Shown here in pieces: positions 47,100-60,900 of a stretch of 64,000 bases of DNA. Source of the stretch: Parelaphostrongylus tenuis (Eukaryota > Nematoda > Chromadorea > Rhabditida > Metastrongylidae); the NCBI GenBank assembly GCA_019055375.1, contig JAHQIW010000319.1:116009-180008 (forward strand). Direction: 5' to 3'. The notes below the pieces were generated by a model. The model was not told where the DNA came from and did no database searches. It worked only from the letters and a program-made list of their open reading frames with translations. Numbering within the stretch: position 1 is the stretch's first letter; each line of letters opens with the position of its first letter. The translations under genes and the position numbers were made by a program.

Positions 47100-47765
47100 A
47101 CATAGAATAAGTTGGTCAAGGCAGGTATGGGACCAAAGCTTCAGAAAGGAATAAAACGGCTTCAACACAATCTGGATACTTAGTATGAGCAACATTAGAA
47201 TCCAGTTGAATGCATTTTTGCCAACCCAACTCTACTTTCTTTTTTCAACAGCGTAGAGTTCCAACCATGTTGGAAATTACGAACTTTCATTCAAAGACTT
47301 TTTTGCCCCAGTTTATTCGTTGATGATTTATTTTCCTAGCCAGTAATCGTTGAGCTACTTTGGGAGGAATCGTATTCAACTGGTGAGAGGTAAGATAAGT
47401 ACGTTAGAATGAGAAAGTACTTCGTAGTGTAACTTGTCCAACGTCTACAGCCTTAGCTATGCTAGAGCGTTGTCGTACAAGACGATTAGGCTTTTCTTCC
47501 CGTCATTTCTGTGCACATGCTCTGCGGTTTTACAGGGTTTCATTGACTTTATGCCATTGCGTTTTGGGATGAACGGTTTTGCAGGATTTAAGATGTTGTA
47601 TTGCATGATTTGCCTTACCGATGGCAACGAAGGTTTCCATAAACATCCTATGATGCTGGCCACTCTTATAAATGTGCTCAAGAGCCTCATCTCATTATAA
47701 CGTCCGTGGCGGAAATGATGTCTTGTCATTTGAGCTGCTTCTCGTCACACACCGCAATGAACGGA
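47100..47765 (-). mobile_element. decayed mariner-type transposase remnant
   Basis: On the minus strand, the frame at 47729-47457 includes GKKSLIVLYDNALA, which resembles the transposase motif around the second catalytic Asp (…HDNA…). Farther on come SHSNVLILPLTS and, near 47250-47200, VELGWQKCIQLDSN, matching the family's C-terminal W..CI..... pattern. Stops interrupt it. It is an independent remnant from those at 35.7 and 37.8 kb. Confidence 0.45.
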
Positions 47766-47769
47766 GAAA

Positions 47770-48825
47770 TAATTTGTTTTGAAAATATTTTTCTTAAAGA
47801 AAGAAGCGTAAAATAGACTTTGTGACGACAACGACTTTATTTCTTCCTGTTTGATTTATGCGGTATCGTCGACATGACTACTTTTTACTTGTTCAGTGTT
47901 TTCGAAATATTGAAAGATTGTTGTAGTTGTGAATGTTGGATTTCCTTCAAACTCTCCCAGAAAAGTTCTATAAGTACAGCTTTCATTATATGCTATCAGG
48001 TCTAGACAGCATGATATTCACCGTTGCGTAGATATGATACTTCCTCAAACCACCCCCTCATTTTGAGAAATAATCTCAGACATCTCACTATCTTCTCAAA
48101 TTCGGGAGATGCTTGCTCGAGAATTCAGAATAAGAAAAATAGCAGACGTATTCTTACACAGATATTCGAGTCTCTGAAGGAAAACGATGCGGTTTTCTCA
48201 AATTGAAAACACCATTTCAGTCAAGCCCAAACTTATTGACTTGTAGTGTTCTTTGGCATATATATTGTTTTTACTTGTAAACTAATTTGCACAATATATC
48301 GCCAGCACCTTGGAAAAAATACTGTGGCATTGATGTAATAAAAAAATTCGTATTAGTAAATTCTTGCGTAGCTTGCAACTTCATGATGTTATTCTCCATC
48401 ATTTTCTTTTTCCGCGGTTGGCTTTTAGTTAAGTAAATACTTTCTGCCAAAATTCAAAATTACTTTTCTCAATCTGTGACTTTCTTCTTCTAAACTCTTA
48501 GCTAGTTATTCCTTACCTTATATAGTGTTTGATTATGGAATGCACAAAAATATTATAAGTTCCAAAATTATAGAGAATTCGTAGCATGTTCAACTCTGCC
48601 GGAATTGTGGCTTTAGTTCGTTTATGGGTGTTCAAAAATCTTCATAACGTCGGTTTTTCTAATCTGTGTCGTTCTGAGTACTCTTTATCCTTTAGAACTC
48701 TCCATTGTAAGGGTGGGACTGGTAATCGGAGCGAGAAAAATGTATGCCAGCTTTATTGCCTCCATTAACTGAACAGAAGCTCTATATCTTGCATAAAGTG
48801 ATTGTGCAACCGTTTTTCTTATTTC
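47770..48825. other. gene-free stretch before the recognised globin exons
   Basis: I searched this for the missing 5' globin exon and found none with both splice sites. No repeat family was identified. Confidence 0.4.
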
Positions 48826-48827
48826 AG

Positions 48828-48945
48828 AGCCAGTGACAAAGTTTTCAAGCCGTTCAGCACCCCTCAAGTGGAACGAAAGACAAACTCTGTGGAGTGCGCT
48901 AGGAAAATGAGTTGTAGTCATGAGAACAAAAGTGTCAACGGAACG
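48828..48945 (+). CDS. globin exon (first recognised)
   Basis: It follows TTTTTCTTATTTCAG and ends AACG|GTGAGC. It starts with the last base of a codon and ends in phase 0. It encodes a polar extension ([17 protein letters not shown] ... NKSVNGT) before the globin fold, so at least one upstream exon must exist. The overlapping 178-codon minus-strand frame is a shadow. Confidence 0.75.
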
Positions 48946-51900
48946 GTGAGCAATCATTACCATTATTTCTTTCTTTTGAAGTCCTTTGTTAAAAAAAATC
49001 AGCTGGAGTGAAAGAGGGTGTTTTACTATTAACATAATGACTTCACGTATTTTAACTTTTGTCACGAATAAAATAGATGTGGTTTTTTCAGTAATCCATT
49101 CTTTCGTTGTTCTTTGGTAGCCATTCATTAGACCTTCCTTGGAAACCAAAATTACAATGTGAGAAAATATTTGCAGGCAACTAAAGTGGTATTGATTCAT
49201 CTCGTGAATGCTTATTTTCAATTAGTGAATGCAAAGTCACTGCGTCTCAGCGAATTTCCTCTTCTTTGGGTCTTGAAATACCTTAATGAATCATCCTTAT
49301 TATCCTATGGAAAAAATCCTTAGAGCTGAGTTCCCTGGTAGTAAAGTTTTGAAAAAGTTCTTTAGATGTTTTTACTGTGGATGAAATTCGACCACTCACA
49401 CAAGTATCCTAGGCTGTATCGTTATCGATGTCCTGACATGAAAATGTGGACATTGTTTCTTCACATTCTATGAAGTCTTAGCGAATTTCGTTTTTATCAG
49501 ACAATCTTGGTATCTAATTTGATTAGAATCATTTGAGCCTAGTTTTTTTTTTATCACGTCATCGATTTCTTTACAACTCGCTAAAATATGTTTCTCATCG
49601 ATAAACTGCATTACTACGCAATATCTATATATGATGAAGAATCGGATGTCGATGCAAATGAAAAACTGATGACGCAATTTGGTCTCTTCGGTCTCTAATA
49701 GGTCTTCTGCGCGAAATTCAAGCTTTCGGATCTAAAATGAAAACTCTTGTGAGTTATTGTCTTTGACTCCTTCTTCAGCACTGCAAATTAAAGGCATCGA
49801 ATTTTTTCAAAATACTTTTTGGTACACTTTTCCATTTGATGTGTAATAGATGGAATGTTCCACGAAAAAGTTTTATTATTCGACTAAAATGCTGTACAAT
49901 CACTCAATCAAATAATAACCGAACTCAAACAGTCTCCGTTAGTGTAGTTTTGTTGTTACCAATTGGTTGACATCATCGGGCATCTAGGAGAGCTTCAATA
50001 TTTTCAATCAAACTCACTACGCCTATTGCATACGTTTGAATATTGTCGGTTATTTTATTTTTGAAAGCGCACATATAGGGATAGAAATTTATCAGCTATG
50101 AAAACATGATCTTCTCTGATTGCTTTATGGTTTTTCCTCCACATTAAAGCTGTTCTACTAATAGTTTGCAATCATTCCCAAGTGTTTACCGCCCGGTAAT
50201 TGATTCGTTTACTGCCATTCCAATGCATTTGCCAGATGATTTGGTATGCATGTTATTTCCACTTTTCTGATTGAGTATTAAGGCGAATGGGAACCAAAAC
50301 ATTCGCTCGAAACAATTTAGAGCATTCCTATGATTGGTACTTTCTTAGGTCATTGAGCTAATATAAAGTCGCCTTAGGAGGCTTCTTCGGTTAGGTAAAA
50401 TCCAAATTTAGCTTTTTTCCCGCAGCTGAGATTGACTGATTCTTCACGGATGTTTTTTTTAGAGCGTGGATCAGTGGATACCAAATCCTCGCGAAAGAGA
50501 ACTGCTTCGTCGGACGTGGAGTGACGAATTTAAATTTCTATACGATCTTGGTTCTTCTATCTACATTTACATTTTTGAGCATAATCCACAATGTAAGCAA
50601 TTGTTCCCTTCAATTGCTAAGTACGGCGATAATTGGAAGGATTCGCGTGAATTTCGAGTTCAAGCTTTGAGATTTGTACAGGTATTTTCTTAGATTTATA
50701 TTTTAAATGCTTTTAAAATTTACACTGAACGCGTAAAATAGTAACAGTAGTGGTGATAGTGCTTCGTCCTCGCACTAGGCTCACTAAACTTCACTTCTTT
50801 GCGGGATCTTGAATTTGGTTCCAGATTTCTCTGAAGAAGGTCTTTCTCTGCATTCCAAGTAGAGATTCTCTAGTTTGGCTTTCTCAGGACTCGAGGGTGA
50901 TCAACATGCAACAGCATTCATGAAGAAGACGAAAATTCTTAAGCCGACCAAATCCACACGCAAAAGTTTGAAGACCTTTGTAGATAGTGAATGCGAGGGA
51001 GCGAATCGGATGCAGGAATTTCTAAAACCCGTACAGAAAGTGTGAGGATGGATTATGAAAAATAATCACTATCGCACCGGCATAAAGACTAACTTCTTTT
51101 TTCGAGAATGTCATCCATGGTGATTGATTACTGACAACGCCAAGATGGTATCAATCTGTCATCTATGAAGCATTAAATGTCGGCCACCCTTGATACTGCT
51201 GCTTTTTTAGGTGGTCGTCTTAATAAGAACCGGTTTTTTCGAGTCCACCCTTGTGTTTTCCTCATCCTTCTGGTGTCAATTCTCAAATCATTTAATCTCT
51301 CAGCGGTAGTTAAATTGCCGACGTGACTGAAGTGTGACGCTTAAACTCCAGAACAGGAACGTTGGGGAGATTTTTGACTTAGCAAGGATGAGCACACATA
51401 GGTTAAGTTGTCTGTGCATCTTCAACTGGTGCACAGTCCTACTATATTTCCGCTCTGTTAAGCTCTTGGGCAACTGCTTCACTGGTGCTTCCTAAATGGA
51501 ACCAATCATTGATTGTAGGAATTGTTATCGTTGCTTATGCAATTAACGGTAAACAACTTTGTCGATTACTCTTTCCTATTTTCATGAGATACTTGCAAGA
51601 AATCTCTCGATGCTGATCAATCCCTGAAAACGTGCCGTAAATTCGATCTTATCAAGCTTCGTTAAAGGCGATTGAATGCATATTTGCCTGTGCAAGGACT
51701 TCCGTTGGCATACCGATGTATCGAGTCAGTGCTGCTATTCTTCTGGAGAAGTTCGGCATCAACTTGCCAATCTCCGTGAAGATGAAAGACTTGGAGATCC
51801 TGAAGCACGTCATAAACCAATGATCACAATAAGTTCAAGGCAATGTAGCTCTAAACAGTGCGCTACACGGCCACCATCAGAAACTGCAGTAGACATAAAG

Positions 51901-54900
51901 GACAAAAGAATAAAGCTCTCGACGGTGATCAATCCCTGAAGGATGCGCCATGCATTCGTCTGCAAGTTTTAATTTCGTTAGGGGTGATTGAATGCACATC
52001 TGACCTTTACAATGACTCGCGGTGGCCTCCCGCTGTACCGAGTCAGTGCTGCTTATCCTCCCAGACATGTCTGAGATCATTCTGGCACCAATTTACCGAC
52101 CCGGAGGGGTAGGCGGTCTGGTGAGCCATGAGCGTGAGATCGGATCAATGACCTCGTGTGCGACGTAGAGCACCTCTGACCACTAGGCGACATGAGCTTG
52201 TGTAGTAGACATACTCTTAAGATTTTCTTTTCTCACTTTCTAAGTCAGATGTGCTTTTTGAAATCACACCAAACGAAGGAGGTTGAATGAACTAGCGTAT
52301 TGAAGAAGTAAGACACTAATGTTGAGCAGTGTCGACGACTCATCAGACCGGATCTACCGGTGCTTTTGAGTTATGAGTTAGTGGCATTGAACTGCCCTAC
52401 TATTTATGATCTTCTGAAAAATGTTTTCCTAGAACAGATGATTGTGTAATGGAATATTTTTGTCGAAAAGCTTTTACTGCAATCTTTTTTTCTGTTCTTT
52501 AGACAATTTCACAAGTCGTGAAGAACATATATCATATGGAGCGATTAGAATCGTACTTGTATGGCATCGGTCAGCTACATTGTAAATATGCCTATCGTGG
52601 TTTTAAGCCTGAATACTGGGAAGACTTTAAGGTATTGTCAATAATGTTTTATTGAGCTAGAGCGTAATTTTACTGTTTAACGATTCAAAACTGTAATGAA
52701 ATTCGTTGTGCGTCAGCCATTGTCATTCGGATTAGAACTTATCAATATTTTTCATTTTGATCGCAATAAACTAAAGCATATAAAAGATTTTCATTATGTT
52801 CAATACATAAGATAAGTCAAAATTCTCTAAATCGCTTTCCTGATTTTTGCTATGATCATGACGCTTTACACATAATAGAGTGAAAATTCAATTAATAAAG
52901 TGTGCAAAACTAGATGGGAAAGATTATCTTTAGGCGTTTTTCTACTCTTGAATATTATCAAAACTGTATTGCATTTCGACATTTCCCCACTTTCCCGATC
53001 AATTTTTGACCTTCCACGCTCTTCAGCACATTCGAAAACCACGAGAGCTTATTAGATAGCAGATATAGGTTCTTTTCTGTTATTTAGCAGCAAATGAAGA
53101 ACGACCCCTTCGGCTAGGGAATGGCTTTTTATTGCACTTTCAATCATTCAAAGGCTTAAATCTCTGACTATTGTGCTACGTGGCTGTTTTTCCAAAAAAA
53201 CCTTATGTACCAAGAAAAACATTTGTGTTTCACACACGCACATTTCTCGCAGTACAGAAATCCGTCTTCAAATTATAAGTAACCATTCCGTAAAATAAGT
53301 TTCCACGATTTCAACTTTGCGCTTATTTGTTGGCAGAAGTGTTTCACTGCAGTGCAGCTCGAAAAACAAGATCAATTTCCACATACGACACTTGTTTTTC
53401 GGCTAATGTGTGGACAGGATGTCTGGTGGCCGTAGATTTAAAACGGCGTTTGGCGATTAGTTAATCTATCGTGCTGAGGCGACTCACATGTGGAATTCAA
53501 CTTTTATTATCTAATAGGGGATTTCTTCTTCGCTTTGAAAAAAAACTCCAGATGAAACGTATAAATTTGGTACCACAAGATTTTCTCTACACGTTTAAAT
53601 GCTTTTCATGCTCTGCATAATAATTGCTAAATCAAGCAGTCGGTGTGAAACTTGATCTTTTTTGAATGCTACGGCGTTATAAAATGGTTTTTCTAAGAAG
53701 GAGCACATAATGGAGTAGCCAGAGATTTGAGCTTTTGAATGATTGCCAACTTTTTTTTCATGGAAAATTCTTATGTAGCGAAAGGGGTGTTTCTTCATCT
53801 GTTTTCCAGTAACAGAAAAAAACTCAGCATTATTTTTATTGACAGCCGTTTCGTACTAAAAATCAAATAAATATTGGTTAGAGAAATCACATGCGACACT
53901 TTTTGATGTTTACTTAGTTTTTTGCGCTAAAATATGATCACCTCAAGGAAATCTTAACTGACAGATTTCAAGTTTTATCGCCTTTTTTGCTTGCCGTTTT
54001 TTTCATATTTTTTCTTTTATTTTTTACGACCTATTTTTTACGATTGCCGTGTGGATCCCAACACTTTTGCACGTGATTTGTTCTCGCATTCCTCATCTAC
54101 GAGATTCTTCAAACTCTACTTCAAAGCATGTGACTTCTGTTAGTGTCTGAGATTGAACGTCTTTGACCTTATGAGTATCGTAGACTGCTGATTAAGCCGA
54201 CATTGCCTGGAGTGTTGGGATAGCCGTATCGGGAACAAGTTGGAGAAAGTGGGGTTTTTTCTGACAAGTCTAGTGTCAATCTTCCAACCCTAGAAGGTTG
54301 CCTTTGATGAACAGCATCACTAGCACTGCTTGAACCGCCCACTTCCTTGTATTACTGGAAATTGATTGACTGCGAAGAAGCATATTGAGGTAATAAGTAG
54401 AAAAACTACGCAATAAATGAGAGTTTGAGTTTTCTACTTTCAAAAGCGACAAGCAGTGATATTCAGAATGGACCCGACACTTTTGTTCTTTGATAGTCAG
54501 AGTTGAATCAGTGATTGTTGGTTCGGTATTGTAATGTCTTCTTTTGACTTATCACGTAGATTCTTATTCGGTACATCAGTTACAGTCTTAAACTTGAGTT
54601 ATTCAATCTTCGCAAACTAAACACAATAACAATACCGATAATAGCGAAACAATAGCATAGCGATAAATTAGCTAAGCAATGACGATACGGTAGCTATGAG
54701 TTTGAAGTTATGATAATCGTTCCACCTGGGCTTTCGTGTGGTCTTAATGAGACGACAACGCGCGCGTCGAGGCACGGTTAGCGGCGTATTGCTGTCGTAC
54801 TCATAGGATTAACGGCATCAATCAACATTCCCCTGGTTTCCTGATGCAGCAGTTAATCACCCGGATAAATACAAATTTTTGATTCAAACACATTAATAAA

Positions 54901-57900
54901 TCAATAGCTTAAGTCGCCGCAGACGTTGAGTTTGCCGTTGACGAAGCAGTCAACTGATAAATGCCGCAGGTTTAAAACACGCTTTTCCACTCTTTGTCTC
55001 TTTGTCTTTCTGCCGATGCACCGGCCAGTGATTGTGTAGAAAGTCACTGGTTATGAGCATGTTTCGCCCACATGCGCCTCCCTCCCACTGCATCACGTAT
55101 ATAAGATTACCACTTCCACATCCTCACCACTTCATCAACGTCCGTCTGAAGCCCGGTTTTCACCTTTGCAGTGCTCTTGTCCTCTGTGTTGGCCAGCGTA
55201 TCTGTTGCGATACCCGTACTTGTAATTCACATTTCTTTGATCAGAGCACTATCGTGGTTTAGGCAACTTTTTGCTGATTATGTTGCGCAGACCACTCCTA
55301 TGTGTACGCTCAGTTCTATGTCTCGGAATCGTTACTGCTCATGCACCTTGTTATTTATGAGCAATTCCTTACTGATCATGTGGTTACTAACCGCGTCTAT
55401 ACGTATGTTATGTAATAAACCACTCTAGGCACATCAGTAACCACTCGTCACTGCGGCCCTTTTGCGGCGCGCGGCGAGCGAGGCTGTGCTTAGTGTTTTG
55501 CAGTGTATTTTATTGGCTTTTTCGCCATGCAGAGTTTTTTCATTAGAATTTCGTGGTTAGTTGACAGCATGAGAATAGGCAGTTCTAACACTAGATTTGT
55601 TTATTGGAAAGAACTTTGTGATGCGCTGTAGCAATGGTGAGCATGGAATTATGTTTCACACTACGCGCGCATTTTTGTCCGGCTAAGGTCTGAGCTCGGT
55701 TTTTTATCAGGTTTGGAACAATAATTTAATAATCATTTGTTAGCAAAATTTTGATGGTTTTGAGATTGAATCTAAGTTTCGCAAGGTTTTTTTTATGTAG
55801 TATTGTAAAAGCTAGAAGAAGACTATTTTTCGCGTTCGGAGTAATTCGCTTATTTCTTGACCTCAAAATGAGTGAAAAGTTAATATCTATGAAATGATGA
55901 AACAATGTCTTACAATTATATGAATCTCACAAAATTTGCAAAAACGGAGAATAATTTCCTAAACAAATTCTGTGGAGTCAATTGAAATCGCTAGGCGCAG
56001 CGCGATTTGAGAGGCGTAATTTTTTGTTTGGAAGATTTTAGCTTTCTCTTCCCAAAAAAAATTTTACAACTCCTTTCCGTTAATCTGATAAAATACCATC
56101 CCCCCTACAGGCTCATGCGCTTTTGATGCATATGTATTTCTTAGTGCGAAAAAACTCTGAGGATGAAACGTAATTTTCTTTTCTTTCTTACAGCATTATG
56201 AGGACTCTTAATGAAATCCAAACTAGATTTTGAAATCGAAGATTTATGCTATAAATGGCTAGCACGTTTAATGAAAAACCGTCTGCACACCCAAGGCGAG
56301 CGAATAAAAGCAAACCAAGTGTGAAACGTAATGTTATTTTTGCAGCTACACTGAACTACTAAAAATTTTTCAATAATCCTGAAATCGCCGAGATTTGAGG
56401 TATCGAAAGAATACCAGAAACTTAGGGAGAAAAGCTTTTTCCATGGAAAAGGAACTGATCTCGTGAGGATTAACCATCGCTGTAGTTAATAGAAAGTCGG
56501 TGTAAGGAATCAGCAACAATCATTAGTTGAATGTTAGTCACACTAGTGTCCAATTATTTCACCACTGAAGCCAATATCAGGTCGTCGAGCATCACTCATT
56601 ACAATAGTTTGCTGCACTGGTTGTCCCAATAGATTAGTTGTGGGCGATTTCCTACTTATGTACTATTCAATACTTCTTTTCAAAAAAATTCGGAAGCATT
56701 TATTCATTTTTGTATTGCTTATTTAACATTGTTGGCCTTTTTCACCAATTTTTATTCCTGAAAGTTTATTTTAGGAATTAATTCCATAAGTTTGCTAACC
56801 GTTCTGCATATTATTTATAAGGTCCTACCATTTCTATGACTTTTTTCCTTTCCAAATAATTTTTTTGATTCTCTATCTCGAGTATAATGTTTTATTTCGG
56901 AAAGAAAAATGAATTGGTGGGTATTGTTTAAAAAAGTATTGCTTTCCTAGGATGCTATGGAGCATTCATTAACTGAACATATGAATACTCTGCCGGATCT
57001 GGATGCCCAAGAACGATCCGAAGCTGCTTTGGTAAGTATTAGTGTTTCAATAGATTACGTTATTGACCCAATTAACTAGTACCTGTCACAAGCGTCGAAG
57101 TCTTCGGCTTGTACCAAATTTCTTGGGAATTCTCACTTTTATATCTACTTCCGCTAAATACTTCTGGCAGCGACACCGTTGTAGTTAGAATACGACCTCG
57201 TTATCGAACGCCCTCACGGCAGTCTAAGAAGACGAAAAAGGCTTCTTTCCTCTTCTAGAGAAGCTACAAGTACTTGAGGTGATCGACCAAGCATAATCCG
57301 TAATTTTTTGCATAAATTGTTTCATAGATGTTGTGCGAATCTCAGCACTTCTTGCATATTTCGCCTTCTCATGAATGTCGTGGAATGCTGGATGAGTCGA
57401 ATCGTTCGTGATCTCGGGAACAGCTAAGCTACGGCTTCCCTATGTGAACTTACGAGAGAGCATTGGGTGAGAGGGCCGAAACTTGCTATCTGTTAATGTG
57501 CGCATATTTACAAAACAAAATAACGGCAGTAAGCTTTCATTGTGCTCTATAACTTGGCCATTTGCAAGACCATGACAACCGCTTTTGAGGCTTGCAGCAG
57601 AATAAGTGATTTTCTAATCTAATTGCGTTGAAGGTGGAGCATACTTGTCTTGATAACATATTAAGGAGAGTGTATATGATGTCCACATTATATTTTCAAA
57701 ACCATTCATATTCTATTGTCAATGATGATACGCGATAGGTTTCAGCACTATCAGACCCAATTCTTCATGTTCAAAAAATCTATTACTCAAAAATCTTCCT
57801 AGCAACACATAAGCCTAAATCCGCATGTTTGTTTCTGAAATTTAAGGGTATTACTCAATGAGAACTGGCATCATGCTGTTTTAGTTTGAGATGGGAGCCT

Positions 57901-60900
57901 TCAAGGCAGCAAAATGCTTCCGTTGTTGTTGTTTACAGGTCCCTTGCCCAAATCGTTCTTACCAGTACTAGCAAAATTTACTCACTTACTTGGATACTAA
58001 GACGGTCCGTCTTCACGGATTGTGCGGACCCCAGCACATCTTCCATTCGTCTCGTCTTCTCGCGATTGTCGTCCATGGCAGTGGTTCCATTGGAGCATGG
58101 CTACTGTGCGAAAAAACATACCGTGATCTGTAGAATATCGACAGGTACGAATACAGCTGATGCGAATAAAAATATGAATACTGCTGATTAATTCTTCTAG
58201 TGATTACATCCACTCGACGTGTAAGTGGTCGCCCTCGGGGAAGGGTGTATTCTCGTGGCGTCCATTCTACAGTTCGTTTCGTCCATCTGTCATCTGATCT
58301 TCTTACTATATGACCGGCCAATCAAAGCTCGCTATTGATGTAAATTCTTCTGGATCAATAGATGAGATAAATTCTGAGATTTGATTTGCGCGAGCCGGCT
58401 AGGTGTTGTGAGTGCCGCCTGATTTTAAGAAGACATCGTTCAAGCGCTGCGTGAGTTGTTCGTAGTAGTCTTGACGTGGTCGAAGTATCAGCCCACGTTT
58501 CCGCTGCATAACAGATTGCTGGGAGGACTGTTGAATCAAAGAGGTTAACGCGTAATTTGGGTCCGTTCATTGGTCGGTGGCTTCTTTGAGAGGCCCAAGT
58601 GCCTTCTTCTGTCAATTTCTTCCTTCATATTTTTCTCCATATTCAGTGAGCGACCAAGGTGCACGTGCGAGGAGATGGTCCTACCACTTTGATATGTTCA
58701 TCATTGCACCATTGGTTTTTCATGAACTGAGCCTTCATGTGATTTAGCGTAGTCCAACCTTCATACTCGCTTCGTTAAGTTCCTTGAGCATCGTCCCTGT
58801 TCCAGTAGTTTCTGAGAAGAAAACATCTCATCCGCAAAACGAAGGTTTATTAGAAATTTTCCACCGGAGCGTATGCCCTACTCGCTCCAATCAAGCGACT
58901 TCATTATCCACCGCAGTGCGGCGGTGAACAGCTTTGGCGATATTGTATCACCTTGTCGAACCCCTTTTCCAGTGGGTATTGTAAGAATTCGATGAAGGAG
59001 CTGTATTTCCGTGCTACAGTTCCGATAGCAGTCTAATAAGGTTCTTATGTAGGACGGATCCATTCTTTGATAAACAAGCGCTAATAGAACTGCGTTTGTT
59101 TCGACGCTATCAAATGCTTTTTCATAGTCGATGAAGGTTAGGAATGAGGGCACGTGTTATTCCCGACAGGCTTCTATGACACTCGAAACGGCTTGCATGT
59201 GGTCCATGCAGCAGAATCCCTGTCGAAATCGTGCTTGCTCAATTGGTTGGGCCTCATCCAAAGTTCTTGATACGCGCTGAATGGTGATCTTCGTAAGGAG
59301 CTTGTAAAGTATGCTTGGCAAGCAGATTGGACGACAGTTGCGAAGATTCCTTCGGTCACCCTTTTTGTGGATAATGACTCTGCGCGACGTCCTCCACTGG
59401 TCTGAAATTTTTCCGTTTGAAGGTAAGATGCCATATGTGCCGCGAGAAGTACATGTGAATTATGACCTCCGGCTTGCAGCAAATCGGAAAATATGTTATC
59501 AGGTCCTGGAGTCGTACCTTTTTTCGGCTTTCTATCCCGGCTTAAACTTCAGAGAGGAGAATCCCAGGCGGTTTTTTTCCAGTGAGGATTACGGAGTCCG
59601 AGACGGGAATGGTGGGACGAAAAAGATTAGTGTAGAATTTTTTCCGTTATCAATTCCATGGAGGCGGGAAGTCTTCGTGATCACATCTTCGTTCATCAAC
59701 GCTGACAGCGGAATGCTATAATAACACAGACTCCGACAACACTTCTTCACACTAGATCTTTCTTGTGCTGCTTCTAACAGTTTCTTCTGTCGTTACCGAT
59801 GTAGATGTTCGTGCAAAGCTCTTCTGCAGCTGGTATTTGATATCAACACAATGTGTTGCATTTGGATCAAGCTTCAGCTTCTTTCGCTTTCCGAGCAACT
59901 CCTTCGTGGTGGAGGAGATGCGATTGGCTCTTCTGGGCTGAGTATGTGGAGCTAAGTCGGCGCACCTTTTTAGTCCTTCGGCAAGCAGCTCGTAGTCTGC
60001 GCTCGAATCATCCTTAATCTGCCAGTCATGGTTATATAGGATTTCGTCTAGGATGTTCTCGTCGTAGACTGTCTGGCGACTTCTTCTTGATCGATGACGT
60101 AAGTTCTTTTCCAGCTTACGGTTGAATCGTATCTTTGCTTGAAGAAGGCGGTGATTAGACCCAGTAGAGAATGATGGCACTACGGTTCTGTCGAGCAGGC
60201 ACCATCTTCTGTTGGTTAGGATATGGTGGATTTCCGCATTCGTCGTGCTGTTAGGTGACTACCATGTCCAGCGACGGTGTTCTTTCTTTTAGAAAAGTGA
60301 ATCACCGTGGAAGAGACGTGCAGCAGACAGGAATCCAGCGAAAGGGTTCCCATTTTCGTTTCCTTCTCCTAATCCAAAGTTTCCAATCTTGTATTCGCTC
60401 TCGTTAGCCATTTCTAATCTGGCAATGAAGTTTCCGACAACAAATTTGTAATTTGCTTTTCATTGAGAATTACTTCTTCCAACCGTTGGTAGAGAGCTTC
60501 GAGTTCGTGTTCATCAGCTGCGTCAGTTGCTGAATAACACTTGATGGCAGTAATTCTAGAACTACGCTCTAATTGGAGTTGAAGAATAGCTAGGCGAGGG
60601 AAAGGATTTTGTACGAGTCTTCTTTGCGATGGGTGATGGACGAGTGGACGACAAAGCCTACGCCTCCGATATTTCGTGGAGGTACCTTTTCTCCGTGAAT
60701 TACGTGTGTCGCTGTTCACTTGACGTATGTCGGTCTTCTTAGTTTTCGTTTTTTGTACAGCAATTACGTGAAATTCTATGCGATTTGCTGCTTCAAGAAA
60801 TGCGTGAAGATCGGCGTCAGTGGAAAGTGTTCTTACATTAGACGTACAGAGTAGAAAACAATCTACGTGGCGTGTTGAATGCGTATTCAACAGATCCGGT

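Larger units (their letters stand above)
50682..52502 (+). other. globin intron with two SINE-A copies
   Basis: 1,821 bases. It carries the SINE-A copies at 51600-51860 and 51885-52205, both antisense to the gene. Acceptor TTTTTCTGTTCTTTAG. Confidence 0.75.
52632..56950 (+). other. globin intron with fold-back clusters and an LTR-like block
   Basis: 4,319 bases. It contains the fold-back clusters at 53165-53830 and 55600-56480, a SINE-D copy at 54048-54225 and the LTR-like block at 55030-55440. Acceptor TGCTTTCCTAG. Confidence 0.75.

Noticed and set aside
48685..49221. 178-codon minus-strand frame
   Set aside because: It overlaps the first recognised globin exon antisense. The + strand exon has both splice sites and joins the globin, so the minus frame is a shadow.
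59311..59721. 136-codon + strand frame
   Set aside because: It is antisense to the RTE reverse-transcriptase region, whose minus-strand translation matches the family.
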